The notes under the pieces: generated by a model
What the model was told of the DNA's origin: nothing
Database searches by the model: none
What the model saw: the letters and a program-made list of their open reading frames with translations, nothing else
Shown here: one piece after another, positions 34,822 to 42,143 of the stretch
Layout: each line of letters starts with the position of its first letter
Numbering within the stretch: the first letter of the stretch is position 1
NCBI GenBank assembly: GCA_963770915.1
Contig: CAVYRG010000001.1
Coordinates: forward strand, 186,001-250,000
Direction of reading: 5' to 3'
Source of the DNA: PALSA-270 sp963770915
GTDB lineage: Bacteria > Acidobacteriota > Terriglobia > Terriglobales > Acidobacteriaceae
Length of the DNA stretch: 64,000 nt
Program-made: the position numbers and the translations under genes

Positions 34822-35814
34822 ATGGATGTTCTTTCTGAAGTTCTGAAGGTGGTGAAGCTCCAGGGGGCGCTGTTTTATCGCGGAGAATTTTCCGCGCCCT
34901 GGGGTGTCCGCGCCGCCTCATCCCGCGCGCTGGCCCGTTATTTCGCGCCCGGAGCCGACCACGTCATTGTTTATCACTTGCTTACTGAGGGGCGGGCTAC
35001 GGTTCGCCTGGAAAACGGAGATCACATAACTCTAAACGCTGGCGACTTGGTGATGATTCCGCACGGCGACCAGCACGTGTTGGAGAACGGCACGCCGGCA
35101 AAGACCATGGATGACTCCGCGCACTTTCCGGAAATTGTTGGCCAGGGATTGAAGTTGTGGCGGTTTGGCGGGGGCGGGGAAGTCACCCGGTTTGTCTGCG
35201 GTTACATGGCCTGCGATCCTCGCCTGAGCCAGGCCTTTCTCAGCGGCTTACCCCCCGTCTTCAAAGTGAGCATTCGCAACGATGCATCCGGCCGTTGGCT
35301 GGAGAACTCGATCCGCTTTTCCTTGGAGCAGGCCGAAACCCCTCGCGCCGGGGAAGAAGCGGTGTTGGCCAAACTTTCCGAAGTGTTATTCGTCGAGACC
35401 CTGCGTTCCTACATCACCCAGCTGCCGCCGGAACAAACCGGCTGGCTGGCTGGCGCTCGCGATGCGGAGGTGGGAAAGACGCTGGCCCTGATGCACCGCC
35501 ATCCTGCGCGCCCGTGGACCATCGCTTCGCTGGCGAAAGAAGCGGGAATCTCGCGCTCCGTCCTGGCTGAGCGCTTTCGCCATTATCTTAACGAGCCCCC
35601 GATGGCGTATCTGACGCACTGGAGGCTTCAGTTGGGCGCACAGATGCTGGCTTCTACCAGCTACTCGGTGGCGCAGATCGCTGAGGAAGTCGGCTACGAA
35701 TCGGAAGCCGCTTTCAATCGCGCCTTCAAGCGCGAGTTTCAGATCCCGCCTGCGCGATTTCGAGCTAGATTGCGCAGCCGCCCGCAATCTAGTCGGCCGG
35801 TTGCATCTCGTTAG
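34822..35814 (+). CDS. AraC-family regulator with N-terminal cupin
   Basis: A 330-residue protein. The cupin_6-type sensor domain (about 1-195) includes VVKLQGALFYRGEFSAPWG, HVIVYHLLTEGRATVRLENGD and LVMIPHGDQHVL. The C-terminal AraC domain (about 215-315) has two HTHs: WTIASLAKEAGISRSVLAERFRHYLNEPPMAYLTHWRL and SVAQIAEEVGYESEAAFNRAFKREFQIPPARFR. It is a ligand-responsive regulator, most likely of the divergently transcribed methyltransferase gene; the ligand is unknown. Confidence 0.92.
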   Translation: MDVLSEVLKVVKLQGALFYRGEFSAPWGVRAASSRALARYFAPGADHVIVYHLLTEGRATVRLENGDHITLNAGDLVMIPHGDQHVLENGTPAKTMDDSAHFPEIVGQGLKLWRFGGGGEVTRFVCGYMACDPRLSQAFLSGLPPVFKVSIRNDASGRWLENSIRFSLEQAETPRAGEEAVLAKLSEVLFVETLRSYITQLPPEQTGWLAGARDAEVGKTLALMHRHPARPWTIASLAKEAGISRSVLAERFRHYLNEPPMAYLTHWRLQLGAQMLASTSYSVAQIAEEVGYESEAAFNRAFKREFQIPPARFRARLRSRPQSSRPVASR

Positions 35815-35897
35815 AAGATCTCGCATCAGGACTGCGCAAGCCCAGGCATCGAATTTCCCGAAGCCTGGGCTTGGCGGTGTAGGCGATTCAGTTTGAC

Positions 35898-37019
35898 TTA
35901 GCGAGCAGCCAGTCCCTGAGCGCCGGCAGGAATTCCCGGTACCGAAGCCACCGGCGTAAGGCTGCCATCGCTTTGCACCTGGAACCCTTCCAGTATTCCT
36001 TTAAGTCCATCCCGGATGTAAAGGAAATGGCTATCGTTGCTTAGCGCCATGTCGATGGGGGCCGTGCCGGTTCCCGTGCTGGCCGCGACCGCGCTCAGCA
36101 GGCTCAACGATCCTCCTCGCGCGACGAGATAGCTTGAGATATTCGCGGTTCCTGTGTTCGTCGTGTAGGCGTAGCGTCCATCTCGGGTTGCAATGACCCA
36201 GCAGTTTGCGGCTTGCCCGTCTCCTAGGGATGCGGTCTGCAGTTCCAGTTCGCCGTCGTTATCGACTTCGTACGAAGATAGAGCACTGGGCCCAGCCTCC
36301 GAAACAATGGCAAAGCGATGAACAAAAGTGAACCCGAACGGGGTAGCCCCACTGGAAATCGTTGTCATGGGGTTGTTGGCGTAGCCGTAGTCGCTCAAGC
36401 TCCAGGTGTCGATTTGGTTGGTGCCCTTCTCGGTCACCATCAAGACGCCGCCCTCCGGAGAAAAAGCCACTTCGGCTGGACTGGAAGAAGAACCCCCGGC
36501 AAGCGCACGCCCCGAGCCTGGCAGGTGGAGGAGCCGTCCGCCAAAAGGAGTCAGAAAGAACCCTTGGATGTTCGGCGTGCCGCCGGCATTGAGAACATAG
36601 ACCAAATGCCCGCGAATCGCGATGCTGACCGGCATCTCTCCCCAGGAGGGCTCCTTGTCGAGCAAGCGCAACCGAAGACCTTCCACTTCAAAAACGGAAA
36701 TGTCGTTGCTCCCCGCATTCACAGCAAAAAGCAGTTGTCCCCATCGCCCAAGCACAAGGGCCCCCTGAGAGCCCAGGGGATCCGGCCCGGTTCCCAGTCC
36801 TTTGCCGCCGGTCCAGTAGCTCTTGACGAACGCCACTGTCCCGTTCGCGGCGCGGGCATAGACCATCACGGAATTTCCTGCCGCCTGGTTGCTGAGTACA
36901 TAGACCGCGCCACCGCGGTCATGGTCCCTGTCAGCTGCCGCTGCGGTCATGCAAGCCAGCCCAAATAGGGCAAGCAGTGTGACAACAAAGCGCACACTAA
37001 GACTACGGTTCCGGTACAT
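35898..37019 (-). CDS. Secreted YncE/lactonase-like beta-propeller protein
   Basis: The ATG at 37019, with a GGAGG site, gives 373 residues. A signal peptide (VRFVVTLLALFGLACMTAAAA) precedes a repeated beta-propeller pattern: AVYVLSNQAAGNSVMVYAR, LLFAVNAGSNDISVFEV, LVYVLNAGGTPNIQGFFL, GVLMVTEKGTNQIDTWSL, YAYTTNTGTANISSYLV and FLYIRDGLKGILEGFQV. Such 6-phosphogluconolactonase-like propellers are usually extracytoplasmic and of unknown substrate. There is no catalytic evidence, so a binding role is equally possible. Confidence 0.85.
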   Translation of the reverse strand: MYRNRSLSVRFVVTLLALFGLACMTAAAADRDHDRGGAVYVLSNQAAGNSVMVYARAANGTVAFVKSYWTGGKGLGTGPDPLGSQGALVLGRWGQLLFAVNAGSNDISVFEVEGLRLRLLDKEPSWGEMPVSIAIRGHLVYVLNAGGTPNIQGFFLTPFGGRLLHLPGSGRALAGGSSSSPAEVAFSPEGGVLMVTEKGTNQIDTWSLSDYGYANNPMTTISSGATPFGFTFVHRFAIVSEAGPSALSSYEVDNDGELELQTASLGDGQAANCWVIATRDGRYAYTTNTGTANISSYLVARGGSLSLLSAVAASTGTGTAPIDMALSNDSHFLYIRDGLKGILEGFQVQSDGSLTPVASVPGIPAGAQGLAAR

Positions 37020-37338
37020 TGTGTGACCTCCACTTAGAACTGGGATGAGTCTGTGCGAAAGCGAGATACGCATAGGCTCGAGCCAAGCCGCATTGCGCGA
37101 CGAAGGCCCTTGCTATATCCAGGCAGTAATCTGCCCTCACCTGCAGAGTTCTGCTGAAGGCTGCCGTGCTCCCTCGTCTTTTGCCCAAACACTACCAAGG
37201 TCGCGAGAAAAAGCCGGGTCCCCCTCGAATTTTTTGCACAGCGCAACGTCCGAGTGGAATTTGTCGACCTTGAGGATCGAAAATGCTCAATGAAAGAGTG
37301 CGCTACCATACGAATCGAACCACCGCGGCACAGGAGGC
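37020..37338. other. Divergent intergenic region, no gene seen
   Basis: About 320 bases lie between the propeller gene and the outer-membrane protein gene. Short frames here lack coding character and have no ribosome-binding sites. It presumably contains the two divergent promoters, but no clear -35/-10 pair stands out. Confidence 0.4.
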
Positions 37339-37341
37339 GTG

Positions 37342-38010
37342 TTGAAAAGTTGTTGGATGATCGTGGCTTTGGTTTGCTTGTTGCCGGCGGCCTTGTCCGC
37401 GCAGCGGACCACATACTTCGGCGCCCTGGGAGGGCTGGCGACGCTGTCTGGCGATGGCAGCGCCGTCATCACTACGGGGTCGGCGTCTACGTCGTTGTTC
37501 AGTCCAACGAACGGCGGCGCGGCGGAGGCATTTTTTGGGATGCATCTTTTCCCGTATGTCAGCCTTCAGGCCGACTACGTCTGGAACCGCAATGATGTTC
37601 TCCTGGTCTCGACGTTGGGAGCTTCGGGCGCGAACAGTTTCTTCCGCCTACCCGAGACGATCACGCAAAACGCATTTCTGGCAAACGTGCTTGTATACTT
37701 CCGCCCGCGCGGCAGCAGGATTCGGCCTTATCTTTCCGAAGGAGTGGGCGGGGTTCTCATCCACAGCCGTCTTTCCTCCGGAGGAGTGAACCAGGGAAAT
37801 CTGCCGCTCCCGCCCAATTCCTCGGATCATGCTTCGCCGGCACTGCGCACCTTGGTGGGGATTGACTTGCGGCTGCGGCCGCTTTGGTTTTTTCGCTACA
37901 GCTTTGGCGAAACGCTCTCGCGAAACACTTTGGGAGATCAGGTGTCGCCGGCGGAACATCGGATCCCCAAGAACTTCCAAAATCTTTTTGGTGTCTTTTA
38001 CCAATTCTGA
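37342..38010 (+). CDS. Outer-membrane beta-barrel protein
   Basis: A 222-residue protein from a TTG four bases after AGGAGG (a GTG three bases earlier is too close to the site). The signal peptide SCWMIVALVCLLPAALSAQ is followed by alternating amphipathic strands (YFGALGGLATLSGD, AEAFFGMHLFPYVSLQADYVWNRN, NAFLANVLVYFRP, IRPYLSEGVGGVLIH, LRTLVGIDLRLRPLWFFRYSFGETLS). It ends in a terminal aromatic (FGVFYQF), the outer-membrane assembly signal. It resembles OmpW/OmpA-like eight-stranded barrels; the function is unknown. Confidence 0.82.
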   Translation: MKSCWMIVALVCLLPAALSAQRTTYFGALGGLATLSGDGSAVITTGSASTSLFSPTNGGAAEAFFGMHLFPYVSLQADYVWNRNDVLLVSTLGASGANSFFRLPETITQNAFLANVLVYFRPRGSRIRPYLSEGVGGVLIHSRLSSGGVNQGNLPLPPNSSDHASPALRTLVGIDLRLRPLWFFRYSFGETLSRNTLGDQVSPAEHRIPKNFQNLFGVFYQF

Positions 38011-38020
38011 GGCGGGGGAT

Positions 38021-38362
38021 TCACTTCTTGGCAAATGCTGCGTACGGGCAATTCGGCCAGTAAAGTGGCGCGTGCTCCACTCGCTCGGCCAGCACGCGGG
38101 CGTGGCAAAGACGGCAGCAATTGAAGCTTTGTGCCGTTCCTGAAGAGACAGCCCGTTCCCAGAGATCCTCGAAGACACACAGCTCATGTCCGTGTGCCCG
38201 CGTTTGCGCAAGCGTTCGCAGCGGACCAGAAGCCTCCTGTTTCCGCAGCAGCGTAGTCAGCAGCCTTGCCTTGAGGCGCGAGGGGGCGCGATCGTTCTCG
38301 CCTTCTGGCAACTGTGCGAGCCGCTCGAAGAAGCTATCGTCTTGGTGAAGTTTGTCGCTCAT
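38021..38362 (-). CDS. Small Cys-rich protein paired with ECF sigma factor
   Basis: A 113-residue soluble protein overlapping the end of the ECF sigma gene by 29 bases. The N-terminal half (DDSFFERLAQLPEGENDRAPSRLKARLLTTLLRKQE) is helical. The C-terminal half has a cysteine/histidine cluster (NCCRLCHARVLAERVEHAPLYWPNCP) that could bind zinc, reminiscent of ZAS anti-sigma factors but in reversed position and without a TM. It is probably the cognate regulator of the sigma factor. The CxxCH is not accompanied by a signal peptide, so heme attachment is unlikely. Confidence 0.72.
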   Translation of the reverse strand: MSDKLHQDDSFFERLAQLPEGENDRAPSRLKARLLTTLLRKQEASGPLRTLAQTRAHGHELCVFEDLWERAVSSGTAQSFNCCRLCHARVLAERVEHAPLYWPNCPYAAFAKK

Positions 38363-38954
38363 TCCATTTCTTCTTGAACTGCGTCCGTGCCCGGGCCAGA
38401 AGCCGCTCGATAGCCTTTTCTGTTTTCCCCGTCTCTGAGGCCATGTCGCGCAAACTGCGCTTCTCCCAATACCTCCAGGAGAGAATCAAGCTATGAACCT
38501 CCGGCAGTGTAGCCAGAACTTCGCGCGCGTGCTGCCCAGCCTGACGCAACGCCAAGGCTTCGTCAAGGTCCCCGAGCTCGATGAGCTCGGTCGGCCCGCT
38601 GTCGTCATCCTCCGGCAGCTGTAGCTCGCGCAGCCGTTTGCGGTAGTGGTCTTCCACCTTGTGGCGGGCAATCCCAAGCAGCCAACTCCGCAGCGAGGAA
38701 TCTCCCCTGAATTTGTCCAGATTCTCCCATGCTGCAAGAAAGACCTCCTGCACCAAATCTTCCACTAGGTCGGCGCGGGGAATCAGCCTGCGCCAGACAT
38801 AGCCGTACACCGAGTCTGCGCAGCGCGTGACGAATTCCGCTGAAGCCTTTCGATCCTTGCGCAGCACTTCCGCCACCAGTTCCTGGTCGGAAAGGGCGCG
38901 CGTGCCGCGGGAATCCTCGGTGGCCTCGGAAGCTGACGGTTGCGCTTGCGGCAT
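38334..38954 (-). CDS. ECF RNA polymerase sigma factor
   Basis: A 206-residue sigma-70-type ECF factor. Region 2 is at about 30-100 (VTRCADSVYGYVWRRLIPRADLVEDLVQEVFLAAWENLDKFRGDSSLRSWLLGIARHKVEDHYRK). Region 4 is at about 145-200 (LATLPEVHSLILSWRYWEKRSLRDMASETGKTEKAIERLLARARTQFKK). Its ATG is only 66 bases from an insertion sequence, which may have cut it off from its original promoter. A strong GC hairpin (38980-39003) lies in the remaining leader. Confidence 0.93.
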   Translation of the reverse strand: MPQAQPSASEATEDSRGTRALSDQELVAEVLRKDRKASAEFVTRCADSVYGYVWRRLIPRADLVEDLVQEVFLAAWENLDKFRGDSSLRSWLLGIARHKVEDHYRKRLRELQLPEDDDSGPTELIELGDLDEALALRQAGQHAREVLATLPEVHSLILSWRYWEKRSLRDMASETGKTEKAIERLLARARTQFKKKWNERQTSPRR

Positions 38955-38979
38955 TGAAGTAATGAGTCGGACTAATCAG

Positions 38980-39003
38980 CCTCCTCCCCCTCGGGGGAGG
39001 AGG
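38980..39003. repeat. Perfect GC-rich inverted repeat in ECF leader
   Basis: CCTCCTCCCCC and GGGGGAGGAGG form an almost loopless 11-base-pair stem, 26 bases upstream of the sigma-factor ATG. On the mRNA this would sequester an AGGAGG sequence, though that lies too far from the ATG for a normal ribosome-binding site. It may act as a barrier or an RNA switch. Confidence 0.6.
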
Positions 39004-39004
39004 A

Positions 39005-39020
39005 ATTCCCAGCCAAAGGT
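39005..39020 (+). repeat. Target-site duplication, left copy
   Basis: ATTCCCAGCCAAAGGT, identical to 40405-40420, immediately outside the left end of the insertion sequence. An exact 16-base duplication is long for most insertion sequences. Confidence 0.88.
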
Positions 39021-40404
39021 TGTTGTTGCAACCAGAAAATGTCGTATTAACTGCAACGAGACTTTGTCACCCCTTGTCGATTAAGTAACGGCCGCTAAAG
39101 CAGGGCGGCCGGAGAGGTTGTAGATGCGCGGGGTTTTTCTTTTCTGCGCCGAGGTCAGGAGCTGGGGACGGCGCTCGGCGTGTTCTTCGAGTGGCCGGGG
39201 CAGCGCCAACAGCAAACTATCTCCATGATAAACGTGCAGCCTGCCGTCCAGGTGATGGGCGAGTTCGACGGTTTCCCCGGCGTAGCCGCGATGGCCGGGC
39301 AGAGAGGGCAGGGCGATGGATTGCGCGCCCAGGGTGACGGTGTGATCGGCGGCGACCACGCGGCGATAGTGCAAACTCAAACAGCGCGCCAGATCGAAGC
39401 GGCGCGGCAAACGGCGAAAGTCCGAAGTGGCTTGGGCAGCGGGGCGGGCAAAGCGCCGATTGTAGTCGGCGCAGAAGCGGGCGAGCACGGCGTTGGCCTG
39501 CTGCAGGGTCGTGGCCTGGGCGAGGCGCAGTTCACTGACCAGGCGGTCCTGGCAGGTGCGCCAGGCGCGTTCGATGCGGCCCTTGGCTTGGGGCGAGTAG
39601 GCGGGGATCTGCTCGATGCCGAGTTCTTCGAGGGCGCGTCCCAGTTGAGTGGGAGCTTGTTTTCCGGCGAGTTGTTCGGCGAGAGTCCAGTAGGAATCGT
39701 TGCGCTGGAAGATGGAGTGACGGTCGCGATAAAGGCTGAGGGGAACGCCGTGGGCGGCGATCATCGAGTGCAGGGCGCGGAGATAGCCGAGGGTATTTTC
39801 GGCTTCGAGTTGGAAGTGAGCGGCCAGGATCTGGCCGGTGGCGTCGTCCTGGAAGCCGATGAGAGTGAGCTCCGGACCGCGGCCTTCGAGCCAGTTATGG
39901 CGGCTGGCGTCGGTGAGCGCCATCATGCCGAAACGGGGGCGGGGCGGGCGGCGGGACCGATACTGGCGCGGCCGGCGCTTCTGCGGCGAGGGCAGTTGGG
40001 CGGCGCGCAAGAGGCGGCGCACGGTCTCGCGACTGACGGCGAGGTTCTCTTCGGCGCGAAGTTTTTCCGCCAGATGAGAATCGTTGAAGCCGCGGTACTT
40101 GCCGCGGGCCAGGCTTACGATCAACTGCTTCTGGGAAAGGGGCAAAGCCCACGGCATGGGGCGTCCGCGATTGCCGTGCTGCACCCAGCCGACGGAGTCG
40201 GGCCGATAGCGGCGTTTCAGCCGCTGCACCTGGCGCTCACTCAGCTGCAGCAGGCGGGAGGCTTCGCGTACGCTCAGCCTCCCGCCTGCTGCATTCTCAA
40301 TCACCTTCACTCGTTGAAACTCTTTCTGACTCATCGTCACCATCCTGGGAGGGTGACAGAATCTCGTTGCAGTTAGGGGGTGACATTATCTTGGAGCATT
40401 TACA
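39021..40404 (-). mobile_element. Intact insertion sequence of the ISNCY/IS1202-like group, 1384 bp
   Basis: The element begins TGT and ends ACA. Imperfect terminal inverted repeats extend about 60 bases. Aligned outer parts are TGTTGTTGCAACCAG and TGTAAATGCTCCAAG, followed by AATGTC, then a well conserved inner block TAACTGCAACGAGA with TGTCACCC. It carries one complete transposase gene and is flanked by a 16-base direct duplication, so it looks recently inserted and potentially active. Long duplications are a hallmark of IS1202-type elements in my knowledge; family assignment should be confirmed. Confidence 0.88.
39081..40343 (-). CDS. DDE transposase (ISNCY/IS1202-like)
   Basis: A 420-residue transposase. 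N-terminal HTH domains (SVREASRLLQLSERQVQRLKRRY, then SRETVRRLLRAAQLP) precede an RNase-H-like catalytic core: MMALTDASRHNWLEGRGPELTLIGFQDDATG (first Asp), LSLYRDRHSIFQRND (second Asp) and YSPQAKGRIERAWRTCQDRL (Glu). The C-terminal domain contains LSLHYRRVVAADHTVTLG. There is no frameshift or internal stop. It reads in the same direction as the ECF gene it abuts, so read-through could drive that gene. Confidence 0.93.
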   Translation of the reverse strand: MVTMSQKEFQRVKVIENAAGGRLSVREASRLLQLSERQVQRLKRRYRPDSVGWVQHGNRGRPMPWALPLSQKQLIVSLARGKYRGFNDSHLAEKLRAEENLAVSRETVRRLLRAAQLPSPQKRRPRQYRSRRPPRPRFGMMALTDASRHNWLEGRGPELTLIGFQDDATGQILAAHFQLEAENTLGYLRALHSMIAAHGVPLSLYRDRHSIFQRNDSYWTLAEQLAGKQAPTQLGRALEELGIEQIPAYSPQAKGRIERAWRTCQDRLVSELRLAQATTLQQANAVLARFCADYNRRFARPAAQATSDFRRLPRRFDLARCLSLHYRRVVAADHTVTLGAQSIALPSLPGHRGYAGETVELAHHLDGRLHVYHGDSLLLALPRPLEEHAERRPQLLTSAQKRKTPRIYNLSGRPALAAVT

Positions 40405-40420
40405 ATTCCCAGCCAAAGGT
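40405..40420 (+). repeat. Target-site duplication, right copy
   Basis: This is the exact repeat of 39005-39020, immediately after the terminal ACA of the insertion sequence. The sequence that follows (ACCTCTcaAGAGGT) is part of the original site. Confidence 0.88.
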
Positions 40421-40498
40421 ACCTCTCAAGAGGTGGCTCGCTGCCTGGTTCGGTCCGCAGACTGGGCCTGCGTCCAAATCTCAAGCCGCGCGAAAGAA

Positions 40499-40528
40499 AA
40501 GGCCGCGAATGGCTCGCGGCCTTCTTTG
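40499..40528. terminator. Bidirectional rho-independent terminator
   Basis: The perfect 10-base arms AAGGCCGCGA and TCGCGGCCTT are separated by five bases, with CTTT on one side and TTTTCTTT on the other (minus) strand. It ends the zinc-ribbon gene read leftward and would block transcription toward or from the insertion sequence. Confidence 0.85.
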
Positions 40529-40550
40529 ACCCTGACTCCTCTCAAGCGCC

Positions 40551-40784
40551 TTAGGCGGCTTCTTTCGCAGCCAGAGCCCGCAGGCGGCTTCGCCTCGCGG
40601 CCGAGGAGCGAATGACCTTCATCTCTTCCCAGTCATACGGCAATTCCTTGCCGCAGTCGAGGCAAACCACATAAGTTCCGGTGAGATTTGCGGCCTGGCT
40701 TCGGAAGCGGGAACGAACTGTGATGGGGAAACTGTACCGATTATGCCAGCAGCCAAAAACCGACTCCAACAAATTCGCGACCAT
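40551..40784 (-). CDS. Small zinc-ribbon-like conserved protein
   Basis: A 77-residue protein. The pattern FGCWHNRYSFPITVR, then TYVVCLDCGKELPYDWEEMKVI, with a CxxC pair and an upstream Cys/His, is one I recognise as a conserved short acidobacterial family. It probably binds one zinc; the function is unknown. The ATG is preceded by a GGGAGGT site and the gene ends at a strong terminator. This confirms it as real despite its size. Confidence 0.72.
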   Translation of the reverse strand: MVANLLESVFGCWHNRYSFPITVRSRFRSQAANLTGTYVVCLDCGKELPYDWEEMKVIRSSAARRSRLRALAAKEAA

Positions 40785-40953
40785 ACCTACCTCCCACAGC
40801 CCGCTCCTGATTGGGCCCCCTCACCTGAGACTTGCCGTGCCTACAAAACTTAGATTCCCCTTGGGGTCAAAAGGTTCGATAACATTCATGCAAACCCCCG
40901 CCAGACGCACTAGTTGCGCTGCAAGCCTTGTGGAACAAGGGATTTAGGAGGGT

Positions 40954-41211
40954 TCAAACCGTTTCCGGCCCGGCCTTCTTGCGCGCCCGGCACTTGCTCA
41001 CGATTGCCGAGCGGAGCCGGTTGCGAAGGTCATCAGGTAACTCGTAAAGCTGTGAGTCGCGGTAGATCTCGATGGTCTTTTTGGTGGTATCGCAGACGAC
41101 ATAGCAGTTGTGGCACCAAGCTAGGTGGTCTTCCAGTTCGGCCCTGGTTCGCTCGTCGATTACGCCGTCCAGATAGTTGGTCAGCTCTTGCAGAAATTCA
41201 GAGCATTTCAC
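40954..41211 (-). CDS. Anti-sigma factor, zf-HC2 (ZAS) domain
   Basis: An 85-residue soluble protein with CSEFLQELTNYLDGVID near the start and the zinc motif HLAWCHNCYVVC (H-x3-C-x2-C) at about residues 29-40. This is the anti-sigma ZAS fold, with no TM. Its ATG overlaps the sigma-factor stop by four bases, so both are made together. Redox or zinc status may control sigma release. Confidence 0.9.
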   Translation of the reverse strand: MKCSEFLQELTNYLDGVIDERTRAELEDHLAWCHNCYVVCDTTKKTIEIYRDSQLYELPDDLRNRLRSAIVSKCRARKKAGPETV

Positions 41212-41837
41212 AGTTTGCCATCTCCGCTCTCGCGTTTCTGGAAGTAGCGGTTCAGGCGCTCCCGCAATTGCAGGCGGGCGCGCAGCAACCGTGACTTGAC
41301 CGCGGGCACGCTGAGGTCAAGCGCCTCGGCAGTTTCCTCGGTCGAAAGCCCTTCCACGTCTCGCAACACAAATACCGTGCGAAAACTCGTCGGCAGGCCT
41401 TGAATCGTGCGAGTCAAAATGTCCTTCAACTCGGCCTGGCTGTACTGCTGCTCCGGGTTAGGGCTCCAATCCGCGACTTCCCGCGGCAGCGAGTCTTCTT
41501 CGGTTTTGACCTCTTCGTCGAGTGAGACGGTGCGCCCCGGCTTCTGGCGCCGCAGCTTCATCAGCGCTTCGTTCACCGCGATGCGGACCAGCCAGGTGTA
41601 GAACTTAGACTGGCCCTGGAACTGGTTCAAATTCTCGTAAGCCTTCAGGAACGCATCCTGCACCACGTCTTCCGCGTCTTCGCGGTTATGCGTGATGTGC
41701 TGCGCGATGCGAAATACATTCCGGTCGTAACGCCGGACCAACTCCTCGAAGGCCTGTACGTCGCCGCCCTTGGCGGCCTGAACCAGAGCCAGTTCTTCCG
41801 TAACCGGCTCACCTAGTTTGGTTTGGATGGTGCTCAT
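41208..41837 (-). CDS. ECF RNA polymerase sigma factor (RpoE-like)
   Basis: A 209-residue ECF factor with typical regions: FEELVRRYDRNVFRIAQHITHNREDAEDVVQDAFLKAYENLNQFQGQSKFYTWLVRIAVNEALMKLRR (region 2, about 30-98). Region 4 is GLPTSFRTVFVLRDVEGLSTEETAEALDLSVPAVKSRLLRARLQLRERL (about 142-191). It heads a two-gene unit with its anti-sigma factor. The 300 bases upstream are shared with a divergent gene. Confidence 0.95.
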   Translation of the reverse strand: MSTIQTKLGEPVTEELALVQAAKGGDVQAFEELVRRYDRNVFRIAQHITHNREDAEDVVQDAFLKAYENLNQFQGQSKFYTWLVRIAVNEALMKLRRQKPGRTVSLDEEVKTEEDSLPREVADWSPNPEQQYSQAELKDILTRTIQGLPTSFRTVFVLRDVEGLSTEETAEALDLSVPAVKSRLLRARLQLRERLNRYFQKRESGDGKL

Positions 41838-42143
41838 TGTGATTGCGATGCAACAATTTTGGAACCTTGGGCCGTTGCGAGAATGTTATTTTACTTGGTA
41901 ACCGCGATTTGCGCGTAACTGTTTTGACGTGTCCGGCCGCGCTTGGTTTGCGTTAAATTCAAACTCAGGGTACGCGCAGGCTCGGGGCGCGATCCGGTTG
42001 AGTGTCAAGGGCAAACGAATCGCGGATAGTGACCAAAGTCTAATCCGCGAGGCTCCAAATTCGCGCCAAGTGCCATATAATCTCTGCAGTTAGCTGTGTG
42101 GAAAGGCGAAAACCCTCCCGCTGCCTAGCTTGATCGAGTCACG
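41838..42143. other. Divergent promoter region, no gene seen
   Basis: 306 bases between the ECF sigma gene and the GAF-like protein gene, AT-richer than its surroundings. It presumably holds both promoters. No convincing coding frame, hairpin terminator or ECF consensus could be fixed by eye. Confidence 0.4.

Noticed and set aside
38090..38130. CxxCH in the ECF partner as a cytochrome c heme site
   Set aside because: The protein has no signal peptide and a compact Cys/His cluster, so zinc binding is more likely.
39180..40376. A 398-residue plus-strand frame opposite the transposase
   Set aside because: The transposase on the minus strand has DDE motifs and correct ends; the opposite frame is composition-driven.
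39020..40385. Shorter insertion-sequence boundaries at the inner TGTCAC motifs (39040-40385)
   Set aside because: These inner ends have no matching duplication, whereas the outer TGT/ACA ends abut an exact 16-base direct repeat.
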